Assembly: GCA_900769645.1 (NCBI GenBank)
Contig: CAAGHI010000009.1
Location: 1-33,565, forward strand
Length of the DNA stretch: 33,565 nucleotides
Direction: 5' to 3'
From: Candidatus Gastranaerophilales bacterium
Lineage (GTDB): Bacteria; Cyanobacteriota; Vampirovibrionia; Gastranaerophilales; Gastranaerophilaceae
Shown: positions 7,014 through 14,868 of the stretch, in pieces
Layout: every line of letters starts with the position of its first letter
Position numbering within the stretch: position 1 is the stretch's first letter
Position numbers and translations under genes: made by a program
Notes under the pieces: model-generated
What the model was told of the DNA's origin: nothing
What the model saw: the letters and a program-made list of their open reading frames with translations, nothing else
The model's database searches: none

Positions 7014-8324
7014 TTAAATAATCCTATGCGGTTTTGTCAACAATCTCGCATCTACACGCTCTTTCATAGCGCCTTGCGGTTCGTAGTACGGCGAAACGGT
7101 CATGATTTTCGCTGCAATGTCAGGATAATAATAAATAAATCTTAATTCGCTTGATGTCAAAGGTTTTTGAGTATGGACGTTGGCATAACGTGCAAGTTCA
7201 AGGATATTTCGTGCTTCATGTTCGTCCTTAAATTCAAGTTCTAAATTGTCGTAAACGTTCCTGAAACCTTTAATTCCGCCATATTCTCCAGTCGTAATCA
7301 TTCGTCCTGTTTCAATAATTTCAGGCTCGCCTCTGCCGAGTTCTTCAAAGTCATAAAGTTCGTAATTTCTTCTGTCTTTTAGAGCGCCATCTGCGTGAAT
7401 TCCTGATTCGTGAGCAAAAGCGTTGTCGCCGACTGCCGGCTGATTTATCGGAATAGGAACGCCAAATGCGTAAGATGTGTATTTCGCAAGTTTCCAAGCT
7501 TTGCTCAAATCAATATTGGGATCAATATTGTAGCGATGACGAAATCCTGCTGATTTTAAAATTGCAAGCAAGCACGAAACAAGATCTGCATTCCCTGCAC
7601 GTTCTCCCATTCCGTTGATAGCAGTGTTAATGTAAGCGTCAACTCCGGCATCAATTGCAGCCCTTGCGCCCATTACAGAACATGCCACTGCCATTCCGAG
7701 ATCGTTGTGGAAATGTAATTCAATTGGCATTTCGGTCTCTTGTGCAATTTTGTAAATTCTTTCATAAGTTGTTTGCGGATCTTCAAATCCGAGTGTGTCA
7801 CAATATCTAAATCGTCTGGCACCGGCTTTTTTAGCCTCATTTGCATATTTGATAAGAAATTCAATATCACTTCTTGATGCATCTTCTGCATTAACCCCAA
7901 CATCAATTGCACCAAGCGCCTTTGCACATTCTACAGCCTCACAAGTCATGTTGATAATGTCTTGCGGAGTCTTTTTGCCCAAATATTTACCGTTAATCAT
8001 CTGTTCAGAAGTAGATTGTGAAAGATTCATGTATTTCAATTTCGGAATATTTTTGAATGCAAGTTGAACATCAGGTGCAATTCCACGTGCCCAGCCTGAA
8101 AGTCTTGTGCGAGAAATTACTCCACGCTCCACAAGTTCCAAATTTCCATTGAGATAGTTAATCTCGTGCTGAGTTGTTGGGAACCCAAACTCTGACTGAG
8201 TAATTCCCATATCGTCAAGCATTAAGTTAATAATTGTCTTTTGAAGTTTTGCCAAACCTAACCTTGAAGTTTGCACACCGTCTCTGTTTGTGACGTCTAC
8301 GAAATAAATTTTGTTTTCTTTCAT
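7014..8324 (-). CDS. Homocitrate / 2-isopropylmalate / citramalate synthase-family enzyme (HMGL-like TIM barrel)
   Basis: Members condense acetyl-CoA with a 2-oxo acid. The 436-residue product opens IYFVDVTNRDGVQTSRLGL (R14-D15; most relatives read RDGEQ), has the metal-binding H204-F-H206-N-D pair, NGMGERAGN at 237-245 and FAHESGIHADG at 303-313. It lacks the leucine-feedback domain of a full LeuA (usually over 500 residues) and is closest in architecture to homocitrate synthase (NifV/AksA type), so homocitrate, citramalate or Re-citrate synthesis are all open. The ATG at 8324 has AGGGG about 5 nt upstream; the frame is open back to 8414 but that extension has no homology and crosses the promoter region. 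No leuCD-type isomerase is adjacent. It is divergent from the TPR gene. Confidence 0.9.
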   Translation of the reverse strand: MKENKIYFVDVTNRDGVQTSRLGLAKLQKTIINLMLDDMGITQSEFGFPTTQHEINYLNGNLELVERGVISRTRLSGWARGIAPDVQLAFKNIPKLKYMNLSQSTSEQMINGKYLGKKTPQDIINMTCEAVECAKALGAIDVGVNAEDASRSDIEFLIKYANEAKKAGARRFRYCDTLGFEDPQTTYERIYKIAQETEMPIELHFHNDLGMAVACSVMGARAAIDAGVDAYINTAINGMGERAGNADLVSCLLAILKSAGFRHRYNIDPNIDLSKAWKLAKYTSYAFGVPIPINQPAVGDNAFAHESGIHADGALKDRRNYELYDFEELGRGEPEIIETGRMITTGEYGGIKGFRNVYDNLELEFKDEHEARNILELARYANVHTQKPLTSSELRFIYYYPDIAAKIMTVSPYYEPQGAMKERVDARLLTKPHRII

Positions 8325-8352
8325 ATTACCCCTGTTTACATAAATAAATAAC

Positions 8353-8381
8353 TTGATTTTTTGTGTAAAATTAATTACAAT
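8353..8381 (+). promoter_or_regulatory. Promoter for the TPR gene
   Basis: TTGATT (8353-8358), 17-bp spacer, TACAAT (8376-8381). Transcription would begin near 8388, leaving a leader of about 56 nt before the ATG at 8444. Confidence 0.55.
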
Positions 8382-8443
8382 AGTTAGTATGGAGCTTTTT
8401 GTAAGTTCTGTCAAGCATCTTTATAAAGAATTAATATGAGACT

Positions 8444-10036
8444 ATGAATAACACGAAACAACTGGAAAAAAAGATTAATAAGGTTTACAAAACCGGAAAC
8501 GTAAAAAGTGCTATTGAGCTTTGCCAAATAGGGCTTCAGGACGATCCGACAAACGCAGATTTGCATGTAAGACTTGGCGACTTGTATTTGGCATGGCATT
8601 TGGATATTTACAATTCTTGTCAATATATTGATGAGGCCATAACTGAGTATCAGCGTGCATTAGAAACATATATAGATTCTGCGGAAATCTATTTTAAAAT
8701 AGGGCAAGCGCATTATTTTAAAGGTGATTTAGACAAGGCAATAAACTACCTTGATACGGCGGTTTCTAAGGCTCCAAAACTTGGTAAAGCATACTATCTT
8801 TTGGCTGAAACTTATACTAAAAAGGCGCGTTTTTCTGATGCTGTGATGAATGCGAAAAAAGCGATTGAAGTTATGCCATGTGCAAATTCTTCTGCTCACT
8901 TTTTGTTGTCGAATTTATACAGTGTGTCATCTGCAAGAAGTTTTAAAAATGCGTTTTTGGCAAAATTTGAACTTTTATTATCTTTGATGACTTTGCCATT
9001 CGATAAAATTGCGATTGGAAATGTTGCAAAAATGATTTCTTATGCGAAATTCTTGCCTATGTTGGTGAAAGGTTCGTATCTCGTTCAGGCAAACCGTTTG
9101 AGTGAAGCTTTGGACGTTTACAGGGAGGCTGTTAATAAGGCTCCTGGGTTTATTCCACTGTATTGTTTGCTCGGTGATATTTATCGTTCATTGGGTCAAT
9201 TTGATGATGCAGTTACAGAATATAGAATGGCAATTTGGTTGGATAGCTTGAATATTCCGGCTTACAGACATTTGTGTCAGGCTTATGAAGAACAAGGCGA
9301 TTACGATTCTGCGGTTGAGATTTATGAAAAATTAATCCAGATTATGCCGAATATGCCTGATGTTCACTCAAATTTGGCAAATATTTTGTATGTAAAAGGT
9401 GATATTGACGGTGCGATTTCGCATTTCCAAACTGCGGTTACACTTAACCCTAAAAAACAGTGGACAAGTGTTGTAAATCAGACTTTGGGCTTTGTTTACC
9501 AAGAATCTAAACAGGATTTGGATGCAGCAATCTCATCTTATCAGAGTGCATATCTTTTGACGCCGAAAGATATTGATATTTATGTAAATCTGGGTAGCGC
9601 ATTTTATGACAAAGAAGATATAGATAACGCCTTACAGGTTTACAGAAACGCTCTTGATCTTGATCCTGAAAATGCAAAAATTCACTGTAATTTAGGCTTT
9701 TTGTACTGGGGAAAAGGTGACATTGACGAGGCTTTGAAAGAATACGGTTTGGCTATAAAATTTGATCCAAGCTATGATATTGCATACAACAATATGGGCG
9801 TGATTTATCTTGACGATTTGGGTAGGGTAAAACAGGCGGCAGACTTGTTTAAAAAGTCAATTGAGTGCAATCCGAATTATGCGTTGGCGCATTTCAATCT
9901 AGCTCGTGCAATTGCGATAACTGGTGATAAAATTGAGGCTGCAAAGCTTTATCAAGTCGCTCAGGATATCAACAAGATTACGAACGAAATTGATCCGCAA
10001 GATATTTTAGACAAGATAAATGCATTGTTTGAGTAA
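8444..10036 (+). CDS. Tetratricopeptide-repeat protein, 530 residues
   Basis: Almost the whole protein is TPR: repeated 34-residue units with the usual pattern of a small residue at position 8, Gly/Ala at 20 and Pro near 32. Clear examples are DAVTEYRMAIWLDSLNIPAY, DGAISHFQTAVTLNPKK and DNALQVYRNALDLDPENAKI. About ten to twelve units can be drawn, with a less regular hydrophobic stretch near residues 145-225 separating an N-terminal and a C-terminal array. No signal peptide or membrane segment is evident, so it is probably cytosolic and acts as a protein-binding scaffold; the partner is unknown. GAG at 8438-8440 is a weak ribosome-binding site. There is no enzymatic domain. Confidence 0.92.
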   Translation: MNNTKQLEKKINKVYKTGNVKSAIELCQIGLQDDPTNADLHVRLGDLYLAWHLDIYNSCQYIDEAITEYQRALETYIDSAEIYFKIGQAHYFKGDLDKAINYLDTAVSKAPKLGKAYYLLAETYTKKARFSDAVMNAKKAIEVMPCANSSAHFLLSNLYSVSSARSFKNAFLAKFELLLSLMTLPFDKIAIGNVAKMISYAKFLPMLVKGSYLVQANRLSEALDVYREAVNKAPGFIPLYCLLGDIYRSLGQFDDAVTEYRMAIWLDSLNIPAYRHLCQAYEEQGDYDSAVEIYEKLIQIMPNMPDVHSNLANILYVKGDIDGAISHFQTAVTLNPKKQWTSVVNQTLGFVYQESKQDLDAAISSYQSAYLLTPKDIDIYVNLGSAFYDKEDIDNALQVYRNALDLDPENAKIHCNLGFLYWGKGDIDEALKEYGLAIKFDPSYDIAYNNMGVIYLDDLGRVKQAADLFKKSIECNPNYALAHFNLARAIAITGDKIEAAKLYQVAQDINKITNEIDPQDILDKINALFE

Positions 10037-10053
10037 GAATGCAAATTAGATAA

Positions 10054-10115
10054 ATTCTGAATAGCAAAATATTTAGTTCGCTCCTCGCATTAGTGATTTA
10101 TTCCAGTGTATAATG
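10054..10115 (-). repeat. Dispersed element, family C, diverged copy 2 (inverted)
   Basis: Begins ATTCTGAATAGCAAAAT and continues to CTCCTCGC, the reverse complement of the GCGAGG ... TTTTGCTATTCAGAAT half of the element at 6846-6910. The far end is degenerate and its boundary is approximate. Confidence 0.5.
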
Positions 10116-10214
10116 TTTGAGTGAAAATCGTCACAGTGGGCTACGTGCGTAGCACTTAAGCTTTCAAAAGGACGAAAAATTTTCCTAATTAACGAAAATA
10201 ATTACAACGTAAAT

Positions 10215-10240
10215 GTCACTCTGGACTACGATCCGGAGTC
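10215..10240 (+). repeat. Dispersed CCGGA hairpin, family B, copy 3
   Basis: GTCACTCTGGA (10215-10225), 6-nt loop CTACGA, TCCGGAGTC (10232-10240). The 8-bp stem 10218-10225/10232-10239 has a single wobble pair. The loop, read inverted, is TCGTAG, one base from the TCGCAG loop at 6781-6786. Confidence 0.65.
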
Positions 10241-10317
10241 TACTCTATTTATCAATAGAATATTAGTTTGGGAAAAAAACAACATAGTAAATTTTCAGAA
10301 TAACAACAAAGTTATAC

Positions 10318-11055
10318 TTATTTATAAATCTTATTCCCGATTTGCGCCTGTTTTACATACATATCTTCGCAAGCGCCATAGCCACGACTTGTGGAGTCGG
10401 TATCTGTTCTCGACATACTTGTTTTTGCAACAGTTTTCCCTTTTGATGTGTAAATGTCTACAAGATAGCCGTCGAGTTTTACAATATCATTTTTCTTAAT
10501 CGTCAAAAGTCCGCCCATGACGTTCAAATTCGCCGGAATTAGGTGGGTGTGCGACATGTGGAACCTGATGTATTCGCCGCCCCAGCTTTCACCGTAAGGC
10601 GGTTTTTCTTGCCAAGTTAGTCGACGAGATTGTCCGAGAGTTTTGTGCGACTTGATTTTCCAGTGCTTATACAATTTTTTGTGGTCTTGTGCTAAATCCC
10701 CCCAAGCAATTCCTAAATCCATCAATGCTAAATCGTCAAAATCGCTGCGCATAATATCTCTGAACCAAAAATTATTGTTTTTTGCAACAACCAAACCTGA
10801 AATTGAGTATTCAGCTTGCGGTTGCAGGGCATAAATGTTCTTTTCTCCATAAGCTTTGAAATATTTTGCGTTGTCCAAATCCTTTTGTATCGGTTCATTT
10901 AGTGTGTTTATCGGTGTTGAAACTGTTGCAGAAACGTGCGGAAAACTGAATTTCATACGGAAAAATATATCGCCAGCAAACGAGTTTATACAAACTAGCA
11001 AAATTAAAATTAAACAAAATTTGCAGAAAATATTCCAGATGTCTTGAAATTCCAT
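10318..11055 (-). CDS. Secreted or membrane-anchored hypothetical protein, 245 residues
   Basis: AGGAG lies 4 nt before the ATG at 11055. Residues ~8-27 (NIFCKFCLILILLVCINSFA) form a signal peptide or anchor with possible cleavage after SFA. The mature part carries WFRDIM, LMDLGIAWGDLA, a His cluster in RFHMSHTHLIPANLN (about residues 165-179), a DGYLVDIY strand and a C-terminal TDTDSTSRGYGACEDMYV. From memory these blocks (WFRD, DLGIAWG, SxxHLIPA, GYLV, R-D-T-x-G-x-GACE) recur in an uncharacterised conserved bacterial family; I cannot name it. The arrangement of His and Cys could suggest metal binding, but this is inference. It is last in the run that includes the membrane kinase (26-nt gap). 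Confidence 0.8.
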   Translation of the reverse strand: MEFQDIWNIFCKFCLILILLVCINSFAGDIFFRMKFSFPHVSATVSTPINTLNEPIQKDLDNAKYFKAYGEKNIYALQPQAEYSISGLVVAKNNNFWFRDIMRSDFDDLALMDLGIAWGDLAQDHKKLYKHWKIKSHKTLGQSRRLTWQEKPPYGESWGGEYIRFHMSHTHLIPANLNVMGGLLTIKKNDIVKLDGYLVDIYTSKGKTVAKTSMSRTDTDSTSRGYGACEDMYVKQAQIGNKIYK

Positions 11056-11081
11056 AAAGCTCCTAATATTTTTTATAAAGT

Positions 11082-12866
11082 CTAAACGCTTGCACTTTCA
11101 GCATTTTCAAGCACTTCAATCGGAAGAACAATGCCAAAAGTCGAACCTTTGCCTAAATCTGAGTGGACAAAAACCTTGCCGTTGTGGTATTTTTCGACAG
11201 TTTGTTTAACTAGGTGAAGTCCGAGTCCTGTCCCTTTTATCGTGTGAATATTATTTTCGACTCTGAAAAATCTGTCGAAAATCTTTTTCTGGTTTTCAGG
11301 TGCAATTCCGCAACCTTGGTCAGTTACTGTGATTTCTGCGTTGTTGTCGACTTTGGTTAAATTAACTTTAATTTCGCCATTGTCCGGAGAATATTTAATT
11401 GCATTAGACAAAAGGTTTGTCAAAGCACGCTCTATTCCTGCATAATTGAACATAAATTCAGGAATTCCGTCCTCTTTTGTCACAGAAATTTTCAAATTTC
11501 TCTCTTTTGTCAAAGCTTGAACCTGATTTGTACAATTGTCAACGACTTCGTAAATACTGTTCAAGGATTTTTCCATCTGGGCGTTAGCTTCCATTCTTGA
11601 AAAGTCCAGAATGTCGTTTACCATACCGTTTAAGCGGATAATTTCTTGGTTAATTGTACCTATAAATTCTTTTTGAGTGTCATAATCAAATTCGTTTCCA
11701 TAGTTGTAAAGCGTGTCAATGTAGCTTCTCAAAACGGTTACAGGTGTTCTAAGTTCGTGTGAAACATTTGAGATGAATGTTGATCGCATTGCATCAATTT
11801 CCGCCTCTTTTGTCATGTCAATAAGAACAATGATATAGCCGACATAGTCTTTGTTTCTCGTAAACATAGGAGAAATTATTGATTTTATGACTCGTTTATC
11901 GACCTGAATAGTGAATTCAAGAGGTTTGTTTGCCATAACTTCAAGCGGAGTGTCTTTAAATTCTTCAATTTTGTCTTTGAAACAGTAATTGCCTTCTGTA
12001 TCAACGTAATTTTGGATTTTGATATTTAGCGGTTGATTTTCGTCTAATTCAAGGAGTTTGTGCGCATGATTGTTTGTTAAAACCACATTGTCGTTGTTAT
12101 CACATACAACAACGCCGTTTGCAATACTCATCAAAACTGCTTCCAGCTTGTTTCTTTCAAGGGTTAATTGTTCAATATTTTGCTCTTCATAAACGTGGAG
12201 TTTGTTTGACATTTGGTTGAAAGCGTTGAATAGTTCTTTGACTTCGGCACTAACATCTTTGTCTTGGATTTCGTAGCCAAATTCGCCTGTTGAAATTTTT
12301 TGAACTCCGTTATGCAAAATTCTCAATTCTCGTGTGATTAGATAGGTATTTACGAGAATTACAAAGGCAAAAACAATCCATGCAACTGCGAAAACAAACA
12401 GTAGTGAAGCTCTTGTAGTTGTTGAAATTTGACTTATGATACTTCCGGAAAGCCCAACTGTGACAGAACCTACGGTTGTCCCGTCGCTTGAGAGCATTGG
12501 GGAATTTACGATAATGTTTGGAACTTTCGGGTTTGAAGTTTCAGAATTATTGGTTTTATAAAGAAGTTTGCCTTCGGCATTTCTAAATTCAATAAAAACA
12601 ATGTCGCTATGCGAGTCTACAATTGTGTTTGCGTGCTTTTTTAATGTTTCTTGCATTTTGTCGTGCGGAGCACTTTCTGCAAGTTCAGTGCATTCAATAG
12701 CCAAAGCTTTTGAGACAATTTGTCCAAAATTTTGGTAACCTTCGTTCAATTTTTTTTGGATATTAAAAATCGCAAACACTGCAATAGCAACGATTAAAAC
12801 TGTGCTAAGCAATAATCCTGAAATAATAAGTCGATTTTGCGTTGTTAAGCTCACCTGTTTTGTCAT
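11082..12866 (-). CDS. Membrane sensor histidine kinase (HAMP-PAS-HisKA-HATPase, PhoR/VicK-like)
   Basis: 594 residues. TM1 (~13-34) and TM2 (~153-177) bracket an outside sensor domain of ~118 residues that looks PAS/dCACHE-like. HAMP (~178-230) is followed by a cytosolic PAS (~240-350) and HisKA with H370 in SHELRTPV. The ATPase has its N box NLLSN (484-488), G1 DQGCG (516-520) and G2 GTGLGL (545-550). All catalytic residues are present, so it should autophosphorylate. No partner regulator is fused; the stand-alone receiver at 14359-14721, upstream in the same direction, is a candidate. The ATG at 12866 has no Shine-Dalgarno but a promoter lies 6 nt upstream, so the gene can be transcribed on its own, possibly without a leader. 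Confidence 0.95.
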   Translation of the reverse strand: MTKQVSLTTQNRLIISGLLLSTVLIVAIAVFAIFNIQKKLNEGYQNFGQIVSKALAIECTELAESAPHDKMQETLKKHANTIVDSHSDIVFIEFRNAEGKLLYKTNNSETSNPKVPNIIVNSPMLSSDGTTVGSVTVGLSGSIISQISTTTRASLLFVFAVAWIVFAFVILVNTYLITRELRILHNGVQKISTGEFGYEIQDKDVSAEVKELFNAFNQMSNKLHVYEEQNIEQLTLERNKLEAVLMSIANGVVVCDNNDNVVLTNNHAHKLLELDENQPLNIKIQNYVDTEGNYCFKDKIEEFKDTPLEVMANKPLEFTIQVDKRVIKSIISPMFTRNKDYVGYIIVLIDMTKEAEIDAMRSTFISNVSHELRTPVTVLRSYIDTLYNYGNEFDYDTQKEFIGTINQEIIRLNGMVNDILDFSRMEANAQMEKSLNSIYEVVDNCTNQVQALTKERNLKISVTKEDGIPEFMFNYAGIERALTNLLSNAIKYSPDNGEIKVNLTKVDNNAEITVTDQGCGIAPENQKKIFDRFFRVENNIHTIKGTGLGLHLVKQTVEKYHNGKVFVHSDLGKGSTFGIVLPIEVLENAESASV

Positions 12867-12872
12867 AGCAGA

Positions 12873-12901
12873 ATTGTAGCACTTATAACTCGTTTGAGCA
12901 A
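12873..12901 (-). promoter_or_regulatory. Promoter for the membrane kinase, leaderless candidate
   Basis: Minus-strand TTGCTC (12896-12901), 17-bp spacer, TACAAT (12873-12878). Exactly 6 nt separate the -10 from the ATG at 12866, so transcription would start on the A of the start codon. Confidence 0.5.
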
Positions 12902-12971
12902 GTAATATATTTCATTCAATCGAATGTTTTTTCCAAGTCGTTCATAAGTTTTTTGTGTACGTGGGTGGGGG

Positions 12972-14354
12972 TTAAGCCAAATATTTTTGAACAGTTTCTT
13001 TTGTGAAAACTTCGATACTGTCTTGCGAATGGATAAAAATCATACAGCTGATAAGAGATTTGAGCGTTTCAAAGTCTGAAAAAGACAGCTTGTAACGCAA
13101 ATCTTCCATATTATTTGCAAGAAATTCCATAATAATAGTCTTGTTGTCAAAAACGAGATTTGCAAAGTAGTCAAAAGATTCCTTCGACTTAATTCCTTCC
13201 AAATAAATAATATCAGGCGATTGAAACTCGATAAATCTTGCAGCTTTGTCCATATTAAAGCCTACATTTTCGTTCAATTCGCACTGGTGAACGTTCTTGA
13301 GAGTGTATTTTGCAATACTTTCAAGCGTCATAATATTTTTGTTTTTATTTGCAGCCTCAAGCAAAAGTGAATAGATAATATGAGTTTTTCCACTCAGCGG
13401 AGAACCGCAAACGATAACTATTCCAGGGGTGTTTAAAGCTGATTTTATGACTTGAAGATTGCTGTCTGATTTTATAATTTTATTTAAAGCTTTCGGCGGT
13501 TTGTAAATTTTCAAGAAAATTCTTTCCCCCATAATTGTAGGGAATGTAGAAATGCTTGCTGTGAGATTCATTTCATCTACTTTAAAGTTTAATTTGCCGA
13601 GTTGTGGAACTTCTGAAACAGAAGCGTCCAGTCTTGCAAGAGTTTTTAATTTTGCAGTAAAAGAAGATGTCAAAACGGCAGGAATATTCCCTTTATTTTG
13701 CAATTCACCATTCTTTTTGAAGTTTACAGAAAAGCCGTCGTCCTCGTGTTGGAATGAAACTTCGTGAACTCCTTCCAAAATTGCTTGTTTAAGGATCGCT
13801 CGAATGATTTTTTGAATGTGGTTGTCAGACAAATCTTCGCTATGCAATTCATCTCGCCAATCATATTCAACACCATCTTCGGTGAAAATTTCGCCTACAA
13901 GTTCGTCCTTTTTGTAATTCTCTTCGATTTTTTTTAAAATACTTTTTTCAGAAGAAATCACAGGCTCAATTGAACATTCGGCTGTTTCTATAACCTTGTC
14001 AATTGCAAACAGGTCAAGCGGGTCAGCCATTGCGATAGTTAAGGTTTCTTCGATTTTGAAAAGAGGAATAATTCTATATTTTTTCGCATCGGAATAGTTA
14101 ATGAATTTCAGACATTTTTCATCTAGTGTGTAATCGTCCAGGTTTACATACGGAATATGTAACTTTGCCTCTAAAAATTTGAGGATAGTTTCTTCAGTCA
14201 GAGTGCCGGAATTTATCAGTGCTTGACCGATATTTATGTTTTGAGCTTTTGCAATTTCTTCGGCTTGCTCAATTGTTTCATAGGCAACCAGACCTGCTCT
14301 GACGAGGTCATATTTTAATTTTTCAAGAGTTTTGTTTGTAACTACTGTTTCCAT
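12972..14354 (-). CDS. Degenerate PilB/GspE-family protein with N-terminal MshEN-like domain
   Basis: 460 residues. Residues ~10-150 match the N-terminal domain of type II secretion / type IV pilus ATPases (two half-repeats, NIGQALINSGTLTEETILKF and the IPYVNLDDY strand). Residues ~175-460 follow the ATPase fold: PTIMGERIFLKIY at 272-284 and Walker A GSPLSGKT at 317-324 (K323). The remaining catalytic signatures are eroded: the arginine-finger region (usually RRxPQxGR) is SEVPQLGK; the Asp box is TLESIAKY; Walker B (usually xGEIRD) is LEGIKSKES at 385-393; the His box is IIMEFLANN; and the zinc CxxC pairs are absent. Active PilB is ~560 residues. It may bind nucleotide but is unlikely to be a pilus motor; a regulatory or c-di-GMP-sensing role is inference. 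It starts 4 nt after the receiver gene's stop, with no clear Shine-Dalgarno. Confidence 0.85.
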   Translation of the reverse strand: METVVTNKTLEKLKYDLVRAGLVAYETIEQAEEIAKAQNINIGQALINSGTLTEETILKFLEAKLHIPYVNLDDYTLDEKCLKFINYSDAKKYRIIPLFKIEETLTIAMADPLDLFAIDKVIETAECSIEPVISSEKSILKKIEENYKKDELVGEIFTEDGVEYDWRDELHSEDLSDNHIQKIIRAILKQAILEGVHEVSFQHEDDGFSVNFKKNGELQNKGNIPAVLTSSFTAKLKTLARLDASVSEVPQLGKLNFKVDEMNLTASISTFPTIMGERIFLKIYKPPKALNKIIKSDSNLQVIKSALNTPGIVIVCGSPLSGKTHIIYSLLLEAANKNKNIMTLESIAKYTLKNVHQCELNENVGFNMDKAARFIEFQSPDIIYLEGIKSKESFDYFANLVFDNKTIIMEFLANNMEDLRYKLSFSDFETLKSLISCMIFIHSQDSIEVFTKETVQKYLA

Positions 14355-14358
14355 AAGA

Positions 14359-14721
14359 TTATTTCAAATATTGTTCAACTTTTTTTACTACTTCATCAAG
14401 CTCAAAAGGCTTTGTTATATACTCATCGGCGCCTGTCTCTTCGCCAATAAGTTTGTCTTCTTCCTGAGTACGTGCCGTAACCATCAAAATTGGAATGTTT
14501 TTATATTTAGCATCATATTTCAAAAGTCTGCTGATTTTGAATCCGTTAATTTTTGGCATCATAACGTCAAGAATAATTAAATCCGGCACAAGTTCTTTGG
14601 CAAGTCTGAGCCCGTCCTCGCCGTTATATGCACAATAGCAAGTAAAATTAGCAGCTTCTAATACGAATTTTAAGCTTTCCACAATATCTTGTTCGTCGTC
14701 TACAATAAGAATCTTTTTCAT
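14359..14721 (-). CDS. Stand-alone response-regulator receiver domain
   Basis: A 120-residue CheY-like domain with all phosphorylation residues: acidic pair D8-D9, phospho-acceptor D52 (LDVMMP), T82 and K104 (TKPF). There is no output domain, so signalling is by protein contact. AGGGGAG lies 5 nt before the ATG at 14721, and an extended -10 promoter precedes it. It is the first gene of a minus-strand unit with the PilB-like protein (4-nt gap) and, 105 nt further on, a membrane histidine kinase. The tight pairing suggests the receiver and PilB-like protein interact; this is inference. Confidence 0.95.
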   Translation of the reverse strand: MKKILIVDDEQDIVESLKFVLEAANFTCYCAYNGEDGLRLAKELVPDLIILDVMMPKINGFKISRLLKYDAKYKNIPILMVTARTQEEDKLIGEETGADEYITKPFELDEVVKKVEQYLK

Positions 14722-14747
14722 ATACTCCCCTGTTCTTCTTCAAAAAT

Positions 14748-14756
14748 ATTATAACA
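14748..14756 (-). promoter_or_regulatory. Extended -10 promoter of the receiver/PilB-like unit
   Basis: Minus-strand TGTTATAAT: perfect TATAAT (14748-14753) preceded by TGn (14754-14756). The -35 region (ATAGAA) is poor, as expected for extended -10 promoters. Start near 14741, giving a ~20-nt leader holding the AGGGGAG ribosome-binding site. Confidence 0.55.
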
Positions 14757-14779
14757 TACACAAATAATTCTTCTATAAT
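14751..14779 (+). promoter_or_regulatory. Promoter for the paralogue pair at 14869
   Basis: ATAACA (14751-14756), 17-bp spacer, perfect TATAAT (14774-14779). Its -35 shares bases with the minus-strand extended -10 at 14748-14756, so polymerase can probably occupy only one of the two at a time. The leader is ~83 nt. Confidence 0.5.
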
Positions 14780-14868
14780 GTTAAAATATGTTAATAAAAG
14801 GGAAAGTTTTGGCAACTTTTAGCTTTGAGGAACATTCAAAAGTTAGGTAGCAATTGAAAGGATAAACT

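Larger units (their letters stand above)
10037..10317. other. Intergenic stretch between convergent genes with repeat relics
   Basis: No gene is supported. It contains an inverted relative of the 6846-6910 element (from 10054), a short dyad GCTACG-TG-CGTAGC near 10141-10154 and a family B hairpin (10215-10240). No clear intrinsic terminator with a T-run is seen for either convergent gene. Confidence 0.6.

Noticed and set aside
8325..8623. Upstream extension of the synthase gene to 8414, and a 70-codon minus-strand frame at 8411-8623
   Set aside because: The extension passes the good AGGGG-led start at 8324 and has no homology; the second frame is antisense to the TPR gene with no start signals.
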